From Caprella mutica (lineage: Eukaryota; Arthropoda; Malacostraca; Amphipoda; Caprellidae), in contig CANNZV010000924.1 in NCBI GenBank assembly GCA_947561585.1, positions 49,714 through 113,713 of the forward strand: 64,000 nucleotides of DNA, in the 5' to 3' direction. Both the position numbers and the translations under genes were made by a program. The notes beneath the pieces are model-generated. The model was not told where the DNA came from, did no database searches, and worked only from the letters and a program-made list of their open reading frames with translations. Each line of letters opens with the position of its first letter. Position 1 is the stretch's first letter. Positions 1 to 12,691 of the stretch are shown here, in pieces.

Positions 1-955
1 ACCAGTGCCAATTACAGTTACTTTAAAATTCTGATAACCGATACCAATACCAAGTCCAATACTAGATACTTTTTAAAAGTATAATACAGTTAATTAATTA
101 ACTTACAATGTCGCAAAAAGAACGTACTGATAGTAAATTAAGTAGATATTCATCTATTCCATATTAGTAACCGATACCATTACCAATTACAGTTACTTTA
201 AAATTCTGGCAACCGATACCAATACCAAGTTGATACCAGATACTTTTTAAAAGTATAATACAGTTAATTAATTAACTTCCAATGATGCAAAAAAGAATGG
301 ACTGATAGTAAATTAAACAACTTCCAATGTTGCAAAAAAGAACAGACTAATCGTAAATTAAGTAGAGATGCACCAATACCATATTAGTAACCGATACCAG
401 TACCAAGTAGCTACAGTCACTTTAGAATTCTGGTAACCGACACCAATACCAAGTCTGATACCAGTTACTTTTTAAAAGTATAATACAGTTAATTAATTAA
501 CTTCCAATGTTGCAAAAAAGAATGGACTGATAGTAAATAAGTAGATATGCACCGATATCATATTAGTAACCGATACCATTACCAATTACAGTTACTTTAA
601 AATTCTGGCAACCGATACCAATACCAAGTTGATACCAGATACTTTTTAAAAGTATAATACAGTTAATTAATTAACTTCCAATGATGCAAAAAAGAATGGA
701 CTGATAGTAAATTAAATAACTTACAATGTTGCAAAAAGAACAGACTGAGAGTAAATTAAGTAACTTCCAATGTTGCAAAAAGAATGGACTGATAGTAAAT
801 TAAATAACTTACAATGTTGCAAAAAGAACAGACTGAGAGTAAATTAAGTAACTTCCAATGTTGCAAAAAGAATGGATTGATATTATCTAAATTGAGTAAT
901 TTACAAAGTCAAATTACAATGTTGCAAAAAAAGAACAAACTTGGTTACTTGTTAA
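1..955. repeat. Complex tandem repeat, ~174-226 bp units with ~45 bp subunits
   Basis: Four long units recur, each holding a 'ccgataccaataccaa' block followed by 'agtataatacagttaatt' and then one or more ~45 bp subunits of the type 'aacttccaatgttgcaaaaa...atggactgatagtaaatt'. The ttaattaatt block recurs near 91, 264, 490 and 664. The last part (about 715-900) is only the short subunit repeated. The array probably continues left of the window. No coding potential is visible. Confidence 0.85.
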
Positions 956-1138
956 AAGATAATTGACTGCAATAAAAGAATGGACTGAAAGTAAATATAT
1001 AAAGGAAAACACCAAATTAATCTGTAAATATATGAATGATCAAAATAGAATATTTCTGAAGTTTAGTTCAATCTTCCCAAATATCAGTTGAAATGATCAT
1101 CAAATCATTCAAATGCACACTGGCTTCAGTATTCAAAA

Positions 1139-3490
1139 ATCCAGTCTGTATTTGGTGCACAGAACTCCTCTGACTTTTTCAAAAATCTGAGAAATAGCTG
1201 CCAACATTTTTCATCAATTGGTGACTGGTCTAGTCCTCCAACATTTTTCCAGTTTCCCCTTCAAAAATTAATGATAATATACTTGAATTTATCATCAAAT
1301 ACAATTTGGTGTATTTGGTGCACAAAATCCCACTGACTTTTTTTAAAAAGGTTAAAAAATTCACTAAGAATTTGCAATAATTTTAATTTGGCTGATCTAA
1401 CCTAAATCCAGTCTATATTTTATGGTAAATTTCATCGATATGTCAGTAGAATTCCAGACTGGCGACTGCAGGAACTGGTAAACTGTTCTCCAAGAAATCC
1501 TCTATATTATAATATTTAGACTTTTTCTCAGTAGAAATGTAAAATACATGTAAATATAGGAGGAAATTAGGAATTGTTCGCATAGAAAATGTTAAAAACA
1601 TCCCATATTCTGCAGACTGGGGTCATCGTCACTAGAATTTAGCCCCTTTGAAAATAATATTCTGGCAGAGTCGCCCGCCGCCAAGTAAAATAGCATCTCT
1701 CATAAACTCGCCATTTGTCTCTCCAGCTCTCTCCAAAATTCAACAAATTCTCTCCAAAATGATAAATTTTTCATAAATTCTCTCCAAAATAACATTGTAG
1801 TCCATGTTTCAAGGTGTGGCAGGAAAGTCACAAGTTTAGTGAGAAAATGGAACAAGGTCGCCACATTTAAGATAATTTAAAGGAGAAATTTGACTCTCTA
1901 CTAAAGATTTTACACTTGGAAACATCATTGTGCAGTTTATGCTCTTAGTCTGATGCATGTGCATCTCTTGAGACTGTTTTGGGAGTGATTTAATCGCTTT
2001 TTACATGTTTTTCAACTCATTTAAACCCTCAAAAGTTGCCAATATACTGGCAAGTGCCAAGTGGCGACTTTGTCCATACTTTAAAACATGTATTGTAGCA
2101 TAGGAGAAAAATAGATAAAACTCGCCATTTGCAATTGAAGGGCTCAAAATAACTGTCACAAAATCGCCATTAAAATGGCGAGTTTGGACATGCTTTATTT
2201 TATTAGCTACTTGGAAAGTTGGTAGATCTCTATAATTATTATTTAACTTCTATTCTAATTGGTATCATGGATACCAATTGAAATAAAAGTTGAATAATGA
2301 TTATTATATAAAGATTTTTACGTGTTTGAAAATATGGAATCGTGCGATAACACGGAACTTACCCACCCTAATAACTATTTATTCCTATGTTAGAATGTTA
2401 GGTACCATTCATTACGGTGGATAGATTGAGAAAATCTTGGTGGATCAGCTGAATTAGTCAATTAGCTACTGGAAATTTATGTTGGATTTTTTCAGTTTTT
2501 TTAAAAGTCAGTGTCTCAGTGAGATTTTGTGAACCAAATACAGATCAAGATTCGGGATCAACCAACATTTTCTTTATTAATCCACCAACAATTAATGGTA
2601 TCATTATATCATAGGAATAAACTAATTTGTATTTGGTGCACAAAATCCCACTGACTTTTTCAAAAAAGCTGAAAAAATCCACCATAAATTTCCAGTAATT
2701 TGGCTGATCCACCAACATTTTCACAATTTATCCATCAAAAATTAATGGTAACATAGGAATAAATAGCTAAAAATCAAAAGACTTTGTCACAATATTATTT
2801 TTAAAGGGGAAAAAATTCCACCGAAATACAGACTGGGGAACTAAATAGGTATAGCTAAAAATCCACCACCTTGGGTCTGGGACCTTGGCTAGAATATTAT
2901 TATCAGACACAGAGGGGAAAAATTCTGAAAAAATACATTCTGACCTAAATTCTAGGAATAATTAGTAGAGTTCATCGCCAAGTCCCGGTCTGTATTTGGT
3001 GCAAAAAATTCCACTGACTTATAACAGAAAGCACCTATTTTTCGGTGGAATTTACCACGAAATACAGACTGAGAGTCTGGGCCAAGCCCAAATACAGACC
3101 GAGTTTTCATCTAAGTTAGCCTATCAAATTTAATTCAGAGTTCAGATTGCCAAATACAGACTGAGTAATGGAAAAATTATGAATTTATAAGAGTATGGAA
3201 GCAAGACCCAGATTGTATTTGGTGGTAAATTTCAAAGATATCTCGAGAGATAGCTTCAATTTCTCTAATAAAAAAATTCCTGCAATGATGGAGGATATTT
3301 AGCTAGGTAGATATTAGGTAATTCATATGCCTAGGTATTACCATTAATTTTTGGAGGAGAAACTGGAAAAATGTTGAAGGACTAGGTACCTAGACAAATT
3401 GATGAAAAATGTTGGCAGCTACCTACCTATTTACTACCTATCAGATTTTTGAAAAAATCAGAGTAGTTCAGTGCACCAAATACAAACTGG
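1139..3490. mobile_element. Inverted-repeat element or cluster with ~140 bp arms
   Basis: The left arm (about 1,139-1,275) begins 'ccagtctgtatttggtgcac'. It is matched by the reverse complement of about 3,349-3,490, which ends 'gtgcaccaaatacaaactgg'. The arms align over ~140 bp with small indels. Further diverged copies of the same ~150 bp sequence lie inside, in both orientations, at about 1,310-1,430, 2,370-2,546 (minus) and 2,620-2,770 (plus). Partial copies lie near 2,990 and 3,050. No transposase is visible and I could not find a clear target-site duplication. It may be one non-autonomous foldback element or several MITE copies inserted in opposite directions. Confidence 0.6.
2226..2362. 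repeat. Palindromic MITE-like repeat with GGTATC...GATACC centre
   Basis: Positions 2,232-2,306 form a near-perfect palindrome centred on 'ggtatcatggatacc', with arms running outward through the 'ttatttaact' type sequence. The right flank ('tttttacgtgtttgaaaata') resembles the flank at about 6,455-6,485. It therefore belongs to the same small family as the repeats at 6,077-6,253 and 6,362-6,500. Confidence 0.55.
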
Positions 3491-3499
3491 AGCAAGACA

Positions 3500-4378
3500 C
3501 ATACACACATTTAACTAGTACACTGAATAGGTTACAGGTATGATGATGATGGTATGTATCACCGTATCATGACTGCTTATTTATCTGGTTGATCTGAAAA
3601 ATTTGTGGAACACCTCTCTGAAAGGTGTTCATTCAATGAGTGCACATCAACATTATTTTCAGTGTTGTTTTCATAATATTCTCACTTTGTTCAATGACAG
3701 GGTTACCTATTGTCTTGGGAGTCCGAGGACAGACCGAGAAGAGAGGAAGAGCATTTTCATTTAAAAGTTCACTTGCAAAGTCACTACAAGATTTTTTTAT
3801 TTTATAATAGTTCCTAAGAGACATAATTGCTTTTTAAATATTTTTTCTAGGTTTTAACACAAGAAGTTTTGTAGCAGATGAAGTAACACAGATCGAAATG
3901 ATTCACATTGATCTCGGCTGAAAACTGAACGCTATTTCGAAAAGCGGGAAAACGGTTATAAAGCGGTGTTGCCATTCCACTGTTTATAGCATAAGAAATG
4001 TCGCAATCTACAGTTGAATAATAATTTTCTAATGACAGAGAGAAAACAAAAGAATAATATCTACGTATATTAAAAATAAATATAGTTTATATTCATTTGG
4101 ATTTATAATTGTTATTTATTCTGTCATGTTTCACCCTATTTTTTCCGAAAACTAACACTGACTGTAAATTGCAGGAATTCGGATAGGTTAGCAGTGTTGC
4201 AGCTTCATTGTTTTTAAACAAAGAAATGACGCAATATCCCTTTTTGAATAATTGTATAACAAAACAGGTACCTAAAGAAATAAAAAAAGATGTATACGTT
4301 AATTATCTAGTTGTTATTTATTAACTATTATTTTTAAATATTACCTATCTGATAATTTAGTTTCAGCTATTATATTTC
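3500..4378. other. AT-rich spacer with a diverged ~150-200 bp direct repeat
   Basis: No gene recognised. About 3,960-4,140 and 4,190-4,345 are diverged direct copies. Both run through 'agc(g/a)gtgttgc', then 'aagaaatg(t/a)cgcaat', and end in 'gttatttatt'. The open frame on the minus strand at 3,633-3,824 (63 codons) resembles no family I know and is probably chance. Confidence 0.4.
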
Positions 4379-4379
4379 A

Positions 4380-4832
4380 AGAGTCACTGTGATGATGTAC
4401 TATCAGAGAAAAGAGTCACTGTGATGATGTACTATCAGAGAAAAGAGTCACTTTGATGATGTACTATCAGAGAAAAGAGTCACTGTGATGATGTACTATC
4501 AGAGAAAAGAGTCACTGTGATGATGTACTATCAGAGAAAAGAGTCACTGTGATGATGTACTATCAGAGAAAAGAGTCACTGTGATAATGTACTATCAGAG
4601 AAAAGAGTCACTGTGATGGTGTACTATCAGAGAAAAGAGTCACTGTGATGGTGTACTATCAGAGAAAAGAGTCACTGTGATGGTGTACTATCAGAGAAAA
4701 GAGTCACTGTGATGATGTACAATCAGAGAAAAGAGTCACTGCGATGGTGTACTATCAGAGAAAAGAGTCACTGTGATGATGTACTATAAGAGAAAAGAGA
4801 CCATGTGATAATGTACTATCAGACTACTAGAA
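4380..4832. repeat. 32 bp minisatellite, about 14 copies
   Basis: The unit contains 'gagtcactgtgatgatgtac' followed by 'tatcagagaaaa'. Copies are highly similar, with single-base variants such as gatggt for gatgat. The copies degrade at the right edge, after about 4,795. Confidence 0.95.
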
Positions 4833-6076
4833 TCGCATCACTATAAAGTACCGTATGTTAAAATGCTGTTGTAAAATTACATAATAAAATCAAGTAAGTT
4901 CTCCTTGCTTACTAATGCCTGTCAGATCTTCTACTAACGTTATTAAATGATATATTATATCCCAACAAACATATGAATGTCGATTCGATGCCGTTTGCTG
5001 TCGAATTCGTAGCGCTAACGGTGGGTATCGACTTAGCAACCATTTCGACTCATAGTAGATATCAGAATGTCTGTTTCTAAATGATATCTGAATTTACACT
5101 CCGAGTAGAAACACGAAAACCTATTCATGGTTTTAACAGCATCATCTTGACGTCAGCATGTCTGTTTCCAAACGATATATGAATTTATACTTCGACCAGA
5201 AGTGCGAAAACCGATACGTAGTTTTAAAAAATCGTTTCAAATTTGGAAATTCATTTTCTTATCTTCCTGTTTTATAATACGTATAGAAATGTAAGAATAA
5301 TTTCTATTCAATTGGATTGTAGCTTTCTATATAACATATGTAGTGCTCCCTTTAAACTATTCCCAATAATTAATACACTTATAGGGGACTACGGCAGTTG
5401 TAAGTTTACGATTGAGCATTGGCACGCTGGTGCGATTGTGAACTGGATCAACGAAAAGTAAGCGATATTGGAACATCGGTTGTTGAACAATGTTCCTCCA
5501 GTACTGTGAAAACGAAATGGATAACCAATCAAGTGATTTTTCGATGGCTGCATTTAATGTGATGAATCTATCTAAACTGCTTATTGTAAATAAGCCCGGA
5601 GGGGCTCCTGAAGCTGTCATTGGTGAATAGAAGAGAAGGGGGTGGCGTCCAAACTGTTGTAGTTTGGATTATGTATTGTCTATGTATTTATATTTACCAT
5701 GTATATAGTGTTTTTAACTCTCCATGCAGTTTAAGAGGATAGCGCTCTACAATTACGTACGAGGTCTTAGATTTTGTGTTAGGTAGGCTCGTAGATTTCA
5801 TTTACTATCACCTCTCCTCTTCATTTCCCTCTTCCTTCCTTGAGTGCAGCCACATTACTAGGTAAGTGACAGCAATCACGGAGTAGCTTTTCAGCATCCA
5901 TGAGCTTCGTGACTTTGTCCATCTAGCCACTTTCTTTTCTGACTGCTTCTTCCAGTCCCTTGTATTTCATTTCCTTTTGACGTCAGCGACATGGCCTCTG
6001 GTTAAACCTCTACTTAACGTCAATAATTAAAAGTTGGTGGGCTATTTAACATGTTCCATTTTAGAGTAAATTCTCT

Positions 6077-6253
6077 GTTATCGGACGGTTCCACATTTTC
6101 GAATATGTAAGAAATAAATATAATAATTATCATTATTAAATTCTTACCTAAATTGGTATCCATGATACCAGTACGTAAAATACAAGTTTAGAAATAGAAA
6201 TTAATACATAAATAATTTTTCTACGTAAAATGCGGAACCCCATATCCGATAAC
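6077..6253. mobile_element. Short MITE, GTTATCGG...CCGATAAC termini
   Basis: The left end 'gttatcggacggttcc' matches the reverse complement of the right end 'ggaaccccatatccgataac'. The centre is the palindrome 'ggtatccatgatacc'. It is nested inside the larger inverted-repeat element. No target duplication is clear. Confidence 0.5.
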
Positions 6254-6361
6254 TTGAGCTTTCACCTAGTGCCAAAAGCTGCAAATGAGACTATTAAAAT
6301 TCAGTGATTCACATTATAGATCATCAAACTTAAAGTGATAATCAGACTCAATAAATCTATA

Positions 6362-6500
6362 TATAATAACTACCTATTATTTAACTTTTATTTCAAATGG
6401 TATCATACCTTCAGCTATTATGTTACTAATTAAATAGTGGTTTAATAATAATGATTATATTTTCCTTTATCACGTGTTCAAAAAAATATAGACCCTATTA
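6362..6500. repeat. Diverged copy of the GGTATC-palindrome repeat
   Basis: It shares 'attatttaactt' and 'ggtatcat' with the repeat at 2,226-2,362, then 'aataatgattat' and an 'acgtgtt(t/c)' right flank. The central palindrome is disrupted. Confidence 0.45.
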
Positions 6501-7432
6501 ATAACTTGGAACATGTACCCTATTGCTAAAAATATTTCACAGAGCACAAAATTCCTGATTGTTCAATGAAACACAATTATATAAGTCAAAATATCAGACT
6601 AATTACTCAACTATTATGACCTATATTTACTGAGTGAGAGTTAATCTATGGTCAAATTTTAATTAATGCATTCATTACTTTGAACTTTCATCACAGAGCT
6701 TTCATCTTTATTCTAAGTCGTGGCCTCTAAACATTTTCTTTAATTTGAACTCATAGAGAACCAAATTTTCAAGGAGTTACAATTTTATAAAAATATGACC
6801 AACTCATTACTATTTGTAATAAGAATAAGTTGTGATTTTGGTTATAAAAGCGGTGCTTGTATATATTGTTCTATTCACTTTAAAATATCTTCAAGTATCT
6901 CCGGGTAGTTTAATATCAAAATTTTTTTAGTCAAATGCATTCACGGTGGCAAAGTGACAGAGCTACAGGCACGACGATGGTTGGACCCACGAACGATACC
7001 CGGACACGTCACTTCATTTCTTCCCATTTAATTTATATATAACATTATGTAAAATTAATCAAATTGATATGCATCTAAACGTACAGTACGTTATATCATT
7101 GAAGTAAAGGTTTTCAATTTTAATTTATTTATTTATTGGATGCAAGTGGATATCGTTTCGAAGCATATTAGATATATAATTAGGCGTCTGTTCGATGGAG
7201 AATCCCTATGTATGTTGGATGTCGTAATTTATCTTTCTATTCAACGCTGTATAACGGTATCGCTTCGATGCCAAATATACTTGATGTGATGCGGTTTAGC
7301 GGTGCAAACGGATATCGGTTTGATGTCTACTTGATGTCACCATGTCTAATTTGTTACTGGTATTCGATGTCGGAAGAGAGGTTTCACAGAGTCGTATAGA
7401 CATCGAATAGATACATTCATGTTTGCTGGGAT

Positions 7433-8145
7433 GTTACTAGTGTATTTTCCCGTTAAAAATAACGTGTTTCAAAGTTTCAATTTTGGCTCTTAACCCGTTA
7501 AAAGTGTACTCTCTCATTGAAATAAAAACATAAGAATTAAATAATTAAATTTAATCCCGTGCGTATCATGATTACATTATTATTAATAATTTTCAAAATA
7601 TTTATATTTTTCTATAAACTCCAAAATGAAGAAAAAATTTCTCTGCATTATTATTATTTTAGCAGTCTGTATTCATGATACAGCTTGCCATAAAGAAATT
7701 TAATTGTTAGTTAATGTTTTTAGATAGGAGAAATTACGGACAAAAAAAAATATATAAATAAATAAATAAGCAAATAAGTAAATAAGTAAATAAATGTTTC
7801 TGGGGTTTTATTATATAGGTGGGATTTACATTACTAGTGTACCGGTGCCCGTCATAAATGACGGCATTTATTAAGTGCTCAAAATCTCACACTACAGTTT
7901 CTCACAAATAGATAATATTGTTCAATGGCAATTATATTTATAGTTGAAGCGTATACACTTTACTTATCTTCTTTATTTAAAAAAAAAAAACATTTATGTA
8001 CAAAATCTCGTAGCCACTTTACGAATTTCATCTAAATGAACATTGATTATTATTTCTAAAGAAGTTACAAACAAAAAAAAATTATATATAAATCTTCACA
8101 TATTGCTCTTTATTAAATAAGGGGATAAAACAGGCAATGTTCATC
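7433..8145. other. AT-rich spacer, no gene seen
   Basis: Simple sequence is present: an 'aaataagtaaataagt' type run at about 7,750-7,795 and a poly-A run near 7,980. A small hairpin 'gcccgtcataaatgacggc' lies near 7,848. I recognise nothing else. Confidence 0.5.
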
Positions 8146-10422
8146 CGCTGTGTCATAGAATTGGTGAATGAACAATATAATTCACATTAGTTATAGAGGT
8201 TCGTCCGATATTGTACCAACATTGATGGATGACCTACTAAATTCAAAATATTAATCTATGTTCGTACGATGTTGTACCAACATTGGTGAATGACCTACCT
8301 AATTCACTGTTATTCGATGCTTTCCGATGTTGTTCCAACGTTGTTGAATGACCTATTAATTTCAAATTGTTATTCGATGTTTGTCTGATGTTGTACGAAC
8401 GTTGTTGAATGACCTACTAATTTCAGATTGTTATTTGATGTCCATCCGATGTTGTACGAACATTGTTGAATGACCTACTAATTTCAGATTGTTATTTGAT
8501 GTCCATCCGATGTTGTACGAACATTGCTGAATGATCTACTAATTTCAGATAGTTATTCGATGTCCATCCGATGTTGTACGAACATTGTTGAATGACCTAC
8601 TAATTTCAGATTGTTATTTGATGTCCATCCGATGTTGTACGAACATTGCTGAATGATCTACTAATTTCAGATACTTATTCGATGTCCATCCGATGTTGTA
8701 CGAACATTGTTGAATGACCTACTTAATTCACATTATTATTCGATGTTGGTCCGATATTGTACGAACATTGTGTAATGACCTACTAATTTCACATTATTAT
8801 TCGATGTTGGTCCGATGTTGTACGAACATTAATGAATGACCTACTAATTTCAGAATGTTATTCGATGTCCATCCGATGTTGTACAAACATTGTTGAATGA
8901 CCTACTAATTTCAGATTGTTATTTGATGTCCATCCGATGTTGTACGAACATTGCTGAATGATCTACTAATTTCAGATAGTTATTCGATGTCCATCCGATG
9001 TTGTACGAACATTGTTGAATGACCTACTTAATTCACATTATTATTCGATGTTGGTCCGATATTGTACGAACATTGTGTAATGACCTACTAATTTCACATT
9101 ATTATTCGATGTTGGTCCGATGTTGTACGAACATTAATGAATGACCTACTAATTTCAGAATGTTATTCGATGTCCATCCGATGTTGTACGAACATTGTGT
9201 AATGACCTACTAATTTCAGATAGTTATTTGATGTCCATCCGATGTTGTACGAACATTGTGTAATGACCTACTAATTTCAGATAGTTATTTGATGTCCATC
9301 CGATGTTGTACGAACATTGCTGAATGATCTACTAATTTCAGATAGTTATTCGATGTCCATCCGATGTTGTACGAACATTGTGTAATGACCTACTAATTTC
9401 AGATTGTTATTTGATGTCCATCCGATGTTGTACGAACATTGCTGAATGATCTACTAATTTCAGATAGTTATTCGATGTCCATCCGATGTTGTACGAACAT
9501 TGTTGAATGACCTACTAATTTCAGATTGTTATTTGATGTCCATCCGATGTTGTACGAACATTGCTGAATGATCTACTAATTTCAGATAGTTATTCGATGT
9601 CCATCCGATGTTGTACGAACATTGTTGAATGACCTACTTAATTCACATTATTATTCGATGTTGGTCCGATATTGTACGAACATTGTGTAATGACCTACTA
9701 ATTTCACATTATTATTCGATGTTGGTCCGATGTTGTACGAACATTAATGAATGACCTACTAATTTCAGAATGTTATTCGATGTCCATCCGATGTTGTACG
9801 AACATTGTGTAATGACCTACTAATTTCAGATAGTTATTTGATGTCCATCCGATGTTGTACGAACATTGTGTAATGACCTACTAATTTCAGATAGTTATTT
9901 GATGTCCATCCGATGTTGTACGAACATTGCTGAATGATCTACTAATTTCAGATTGTTATTCGATGTCCATCCGATGTTGTACGAACATTGTTGAAAGACC
10001 TACTAATTTCAGATAGTTATTCGATGTCCATCCGATGTTGTACGAACATTGTTGAATGACCTACTAATTTCAGAATGTTATTCGATGTCCATCCGATGTT
10101 TTACGAACATTGTTGAAAGACCTACTAATTTCAGATAGTTATTCGATGTCCATCCGATGTTGTACGAACATTGTTGAATGACCTACTAATTTCAGATTGT
10201 TATTTGATGTCCATCCGATGTTGTACGAACATTGCTGAATGATCTACTTAATTCACATTGTTGTTCGATGTTCGTCCGATGTTGTGCCAACGTTAATATG
10301 TGATTGACTAAATTCACAACGTTGTATCGATGTTCGCACAACATTGTGAAACAACAAGACGACCTTGATACAATGTTACAATGCTAATACAATGTCGTAC
10401 CGACGTTGTTTTGCTGCCTGGG
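8146..10422. repeat. 61 bp satellite, about 35 copies, ending in a CCCAGG-type element terminus
   Basis: Each unit carries 'gatgttgtacgaacattg' and 'gacctactaatttcaga', and the period measured between 'cattg' positions is 61 bp. Higher-order structure is visible: the block with 'attcacattattattcgatg' and 'gttggtccgat' recurs at about 8,721-8,860, 9,027-9,170 and 9,637-9,780. Copies decay at both ends. The right end finishes 'acgttgttttgctgcctggg', which reads inward as CCCAGGCAGC, like the termini of the CCC...GGG elements elsewhere here. The left edge has only a weak 'caggcaatgtt' counterpart near 8,131. The array may therefore be the expanded interior of such an element. Confidence 0.9.
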
Positions 10423-10433
10423 TACTCCCACAC

Positions 10434-10828
10434 GTTTCTCGGAAATTTCGGTCTCGGAAAACTCGGTCTCAGTTTATTATGGTGTAATTAAAGAACAATA
10501 ATAGAAAAAATTGAAATTATGAACACTAAAATGTGTAGTTCATTTATTAAAATCGGACAACATCATTAACCGTTGTAAATTTTGACATGTTTTGTCATTT
10601 ATATAACATGAGATTTGAGCTGAAATTTAAGTCTCGTAATATTCGGTTTCAGGTATAAATAAAAACTTATGAATTAGATATATCGGGGTTGTACAGTTCA
10701 ACAAATTAGCGGATACAGCAACTTTATAACGGTCATTTATATTGAGAGGTCAATTATAATTCTGAGACTGAAATTTTGAGACCAAAATTCTGAAACTGAA
10801 TTTCCGAGGCCAAAATTTATGGCCCTCT
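10434..10828. mobile_element. Foldback-like element with short-repeat arms, copy 1
   Basis: The left arm 'ttctcggaaatttcggtctc' and following repeats are matched in reverse complement near 10,765-10,812, which carries 'gagactgaaattttgagacc' and 'ttccgaggcc'. The arms are built of degenerate ~14 bp units around 'ggtctcggaaa'. Both flanks read 'tcccacac' (10,426-10,433 and 10,829-10,836), a possible 8 bp target duplication within the start of the 24 bp array. The interior is AT-rich with no frame. Confidence 0.55.
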
Positions 10829-11815
10829 TCCCACACACTATCACACTATTACTCTCACACACTATCATACTATTACTCTCACACACTATCACACTATTAC
10901 TCTCACACACTATCATACTATTACTCTCACACACTATCACACTATTACTCTCACACACTATCATACTATTACTCTCACACACTATCACACTATTACTCTC
11001 ACACACTATCACACTATTACTCTCACACACTATCATACTATTACTCTCACACACTATCATACTATTACTCTCACACACTATCATACTATTACTCTCACAC
11101 ACTATCACACTATTACTCTCACACACTATCATACTATTACTCTCTCACACTATCATACTATTACTCTCACACACTATCATACTATTACTCTCTCACACTA
11201 TCACACTATTACTCTCACACTATCATACTATTGCTCTCACACACAATCATACTATTGCTCTCACACACTATCATACTATTACTCTCTCACACTATCATAC
11301 TATTACTCTCACACACTATCATACTATTACTCTCACACACTATCATACTATTACTCTCTCACACTATCACACTATTACTCTCACACACTATCATACTATT
11401 ACTCTCACACACTATCATACTATTACTCTCACACACTATCATACTATTACTCTCACACACTATCATACTATTACTCTCACACACTATCATACTATTACTC
11501 TCACACACTATCATACTATTACTCTCACACACTATCATACTATTACTCTCACACACTATCATACTATTACTCTCTCACACTATCACACTATTACTCTCAC
11601 ACACTATCATACTATTACTCTCACACACTATCATACTATTACTCTCACACACTATCACACTATTACTCTCACACACTATCATACTATTACTCTCACACAC
11701 TATCATACTATTACTCTCACACACTATCATACTATTACTCTCACACTATCATACTATTGCTCTCACACACAATCATACTATTGCTCTCACACACTATCAT
11801 TCTAATACTCTCATG
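10829..11815. repeat. 24 bp minisatellite, copy 1 (about 41 units)
   Basis: The unit is 'tcacacactatcatactatt' plus 'actc', with c/t and ac/ct variants. The period is divisible by three and the unit has no stop in several frames, so long open frames arise on both strands. Their translations are octapeptide repeats such as MIVCESNS or LLLSHTII and are not evidence of genes. Short units at about 11,215-11,260 and 11,740-11,790 carry 'attgctctcacacacaatca'. Confidence 0.95.
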
Positions 11816-11862
11816 TATATTGCTTAGTGCAAACTGCTCAATGTGCTCATATATCATCACAG

Positions 11863-12691
11863 GGTGACCAGACGTTTTGTTATTGGATGTTTCGTTATCA
11901 GATTTTTTTTTTTTAAACTAGGAACGATTCTTTTTATTTGAAATAGACTGCAATTTTATCAAATCCATACTTTTGAATTCATACTACTTTAAATTATAAG
12001 GTGCATTTTGTTTACAACATGCATTTTATTTGTCTGCTAAGTATATACCTGGTTGTATATTGATTATAATCAGTGCTATTAAAATTAACAATCCTTACTT
12101 AAGTTAATATATTTGATTAGAAAAGCTGGAAGTGAAAATTTCATGGATACCAATCAATGAAAAAGTTGAATATCAATAATTTTGTACTATTTTTCTTCAA
12201 AGGATTAAAATGTGGTTCAGTCCGAGAACTCAGAGGTTGCTTTACTGCCTACATTGGAATTTTTTTTTTTATATTTCCGAAAATGTTCTTAAAATTTCAA
12301 TCACCAGATGTTACATGTTCGCGAATAGAAATAACATAATGAAAAAATATAATCTTCACCAATTTTGATAATAATAAATATTTTCGATCATAAAAGAAAA
12401 GACTATACATGTATAATTAATATGATTGAAAAATTCCTGTGATTGAGGTAAAAATTCTAAAAAAATAGGGTAATAAAATGTAAAACATATTTAAATATAT
12501 ATTTATAATGTATGAGATTCGCATAATTTGTAGTCTATAACTCATTTCAAATTTAAAAATCGTTCGTCCGGTACAAAAAAATCTGGTAATGAGTCGTACT
12601 AGTAACGAAACGTCGTAGTAACGAAACCTCCTTTATAGTGACCAAAAGTCCGTTATCGAAACGTCGTAATTAAACGAAACGTCCTAGCACC
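11863..12691. mobile_element. GGT...ACC foldback-like element with perfect 8 bp target duplication, copy 1
   Basis: The element starts GGTGACCAGACGTTTTGTT and ends with the inverted form ...AACGAAACGTCCTAGCACC. The perfect 8 bp direct repeat CATCACAG flanks it (11,855-11,862 and 12,692-12,699), inside the first unit of the 23 bp array. The right arm (about 12,545-12,691) contains several degenerate units around 'cgaaacgtc'; the left arm is shorter (about 50 bp). An internal 60-codon plus-strand frame (12,157-12,339) includes a segment around 'aaaatgtggttcagtc' that is also found near 43,610. It might be a decayed zinc-finger (FLYWCH-like) remnant, which is only a guess. No transposase is seen. 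Confidence 0.7.

Larger units (their letters stand above)
4961..7430. mobile_element. DNA transposon-like element, CCCA...TGGG inverted repeats, 2 bp AT target duplication
   Basis: The left end starts 'cccaacaaacat' and the right end finishes 'atgtttgctggg', so the termini are inverted. The match continues inward through 'gaatgt...attcgatg' on both sides. Both outer flanks are 'at' (4,959-4,960 and 7,431-7,432), consistent with a 2 bp target duplication. Subterminal sequence (about 4,980-5,230 and 7,150-7,420) is rich in diverged short repeats around 'gat(a/g)tc'. The two ~100 bp direct units at about 5,068 and 5,155 share 'gtctgttt(c/t)(c/t)aaa'. No transposase frame is visible in the AT-rich interior. 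It is non-autonomous or long dead; the superfamily is not assigned. Confidence 0.6.

Noticed and set aside
5357..5620. 87-codon minus-strand frame inside the CCCA...TGGG element
   Set aside because: No domain recognised, overlaps another open frame on the plus strand; kept only as part of the element interior.
6930..7010. GC-richer patch with 'ggttggacccacgaac', considered as a tRNA or SINE head
   Set aside because: No proper box A/box B pair or cloverleaf could be built by eye.
8146..10422. Possible CRISPR-like array
   Set aside because: Units are contiguous 61 bp tandem repeats with no unique spacers, in a eukaryotic context with no cas genes.
10819..11827. Long open frames encoding LLLSHTII / MIVCESNS repeats
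   Set aside because: They follow from a stop-free 24 bp tandem unit, occur in several frames and on both strands, and vary in length with array size.
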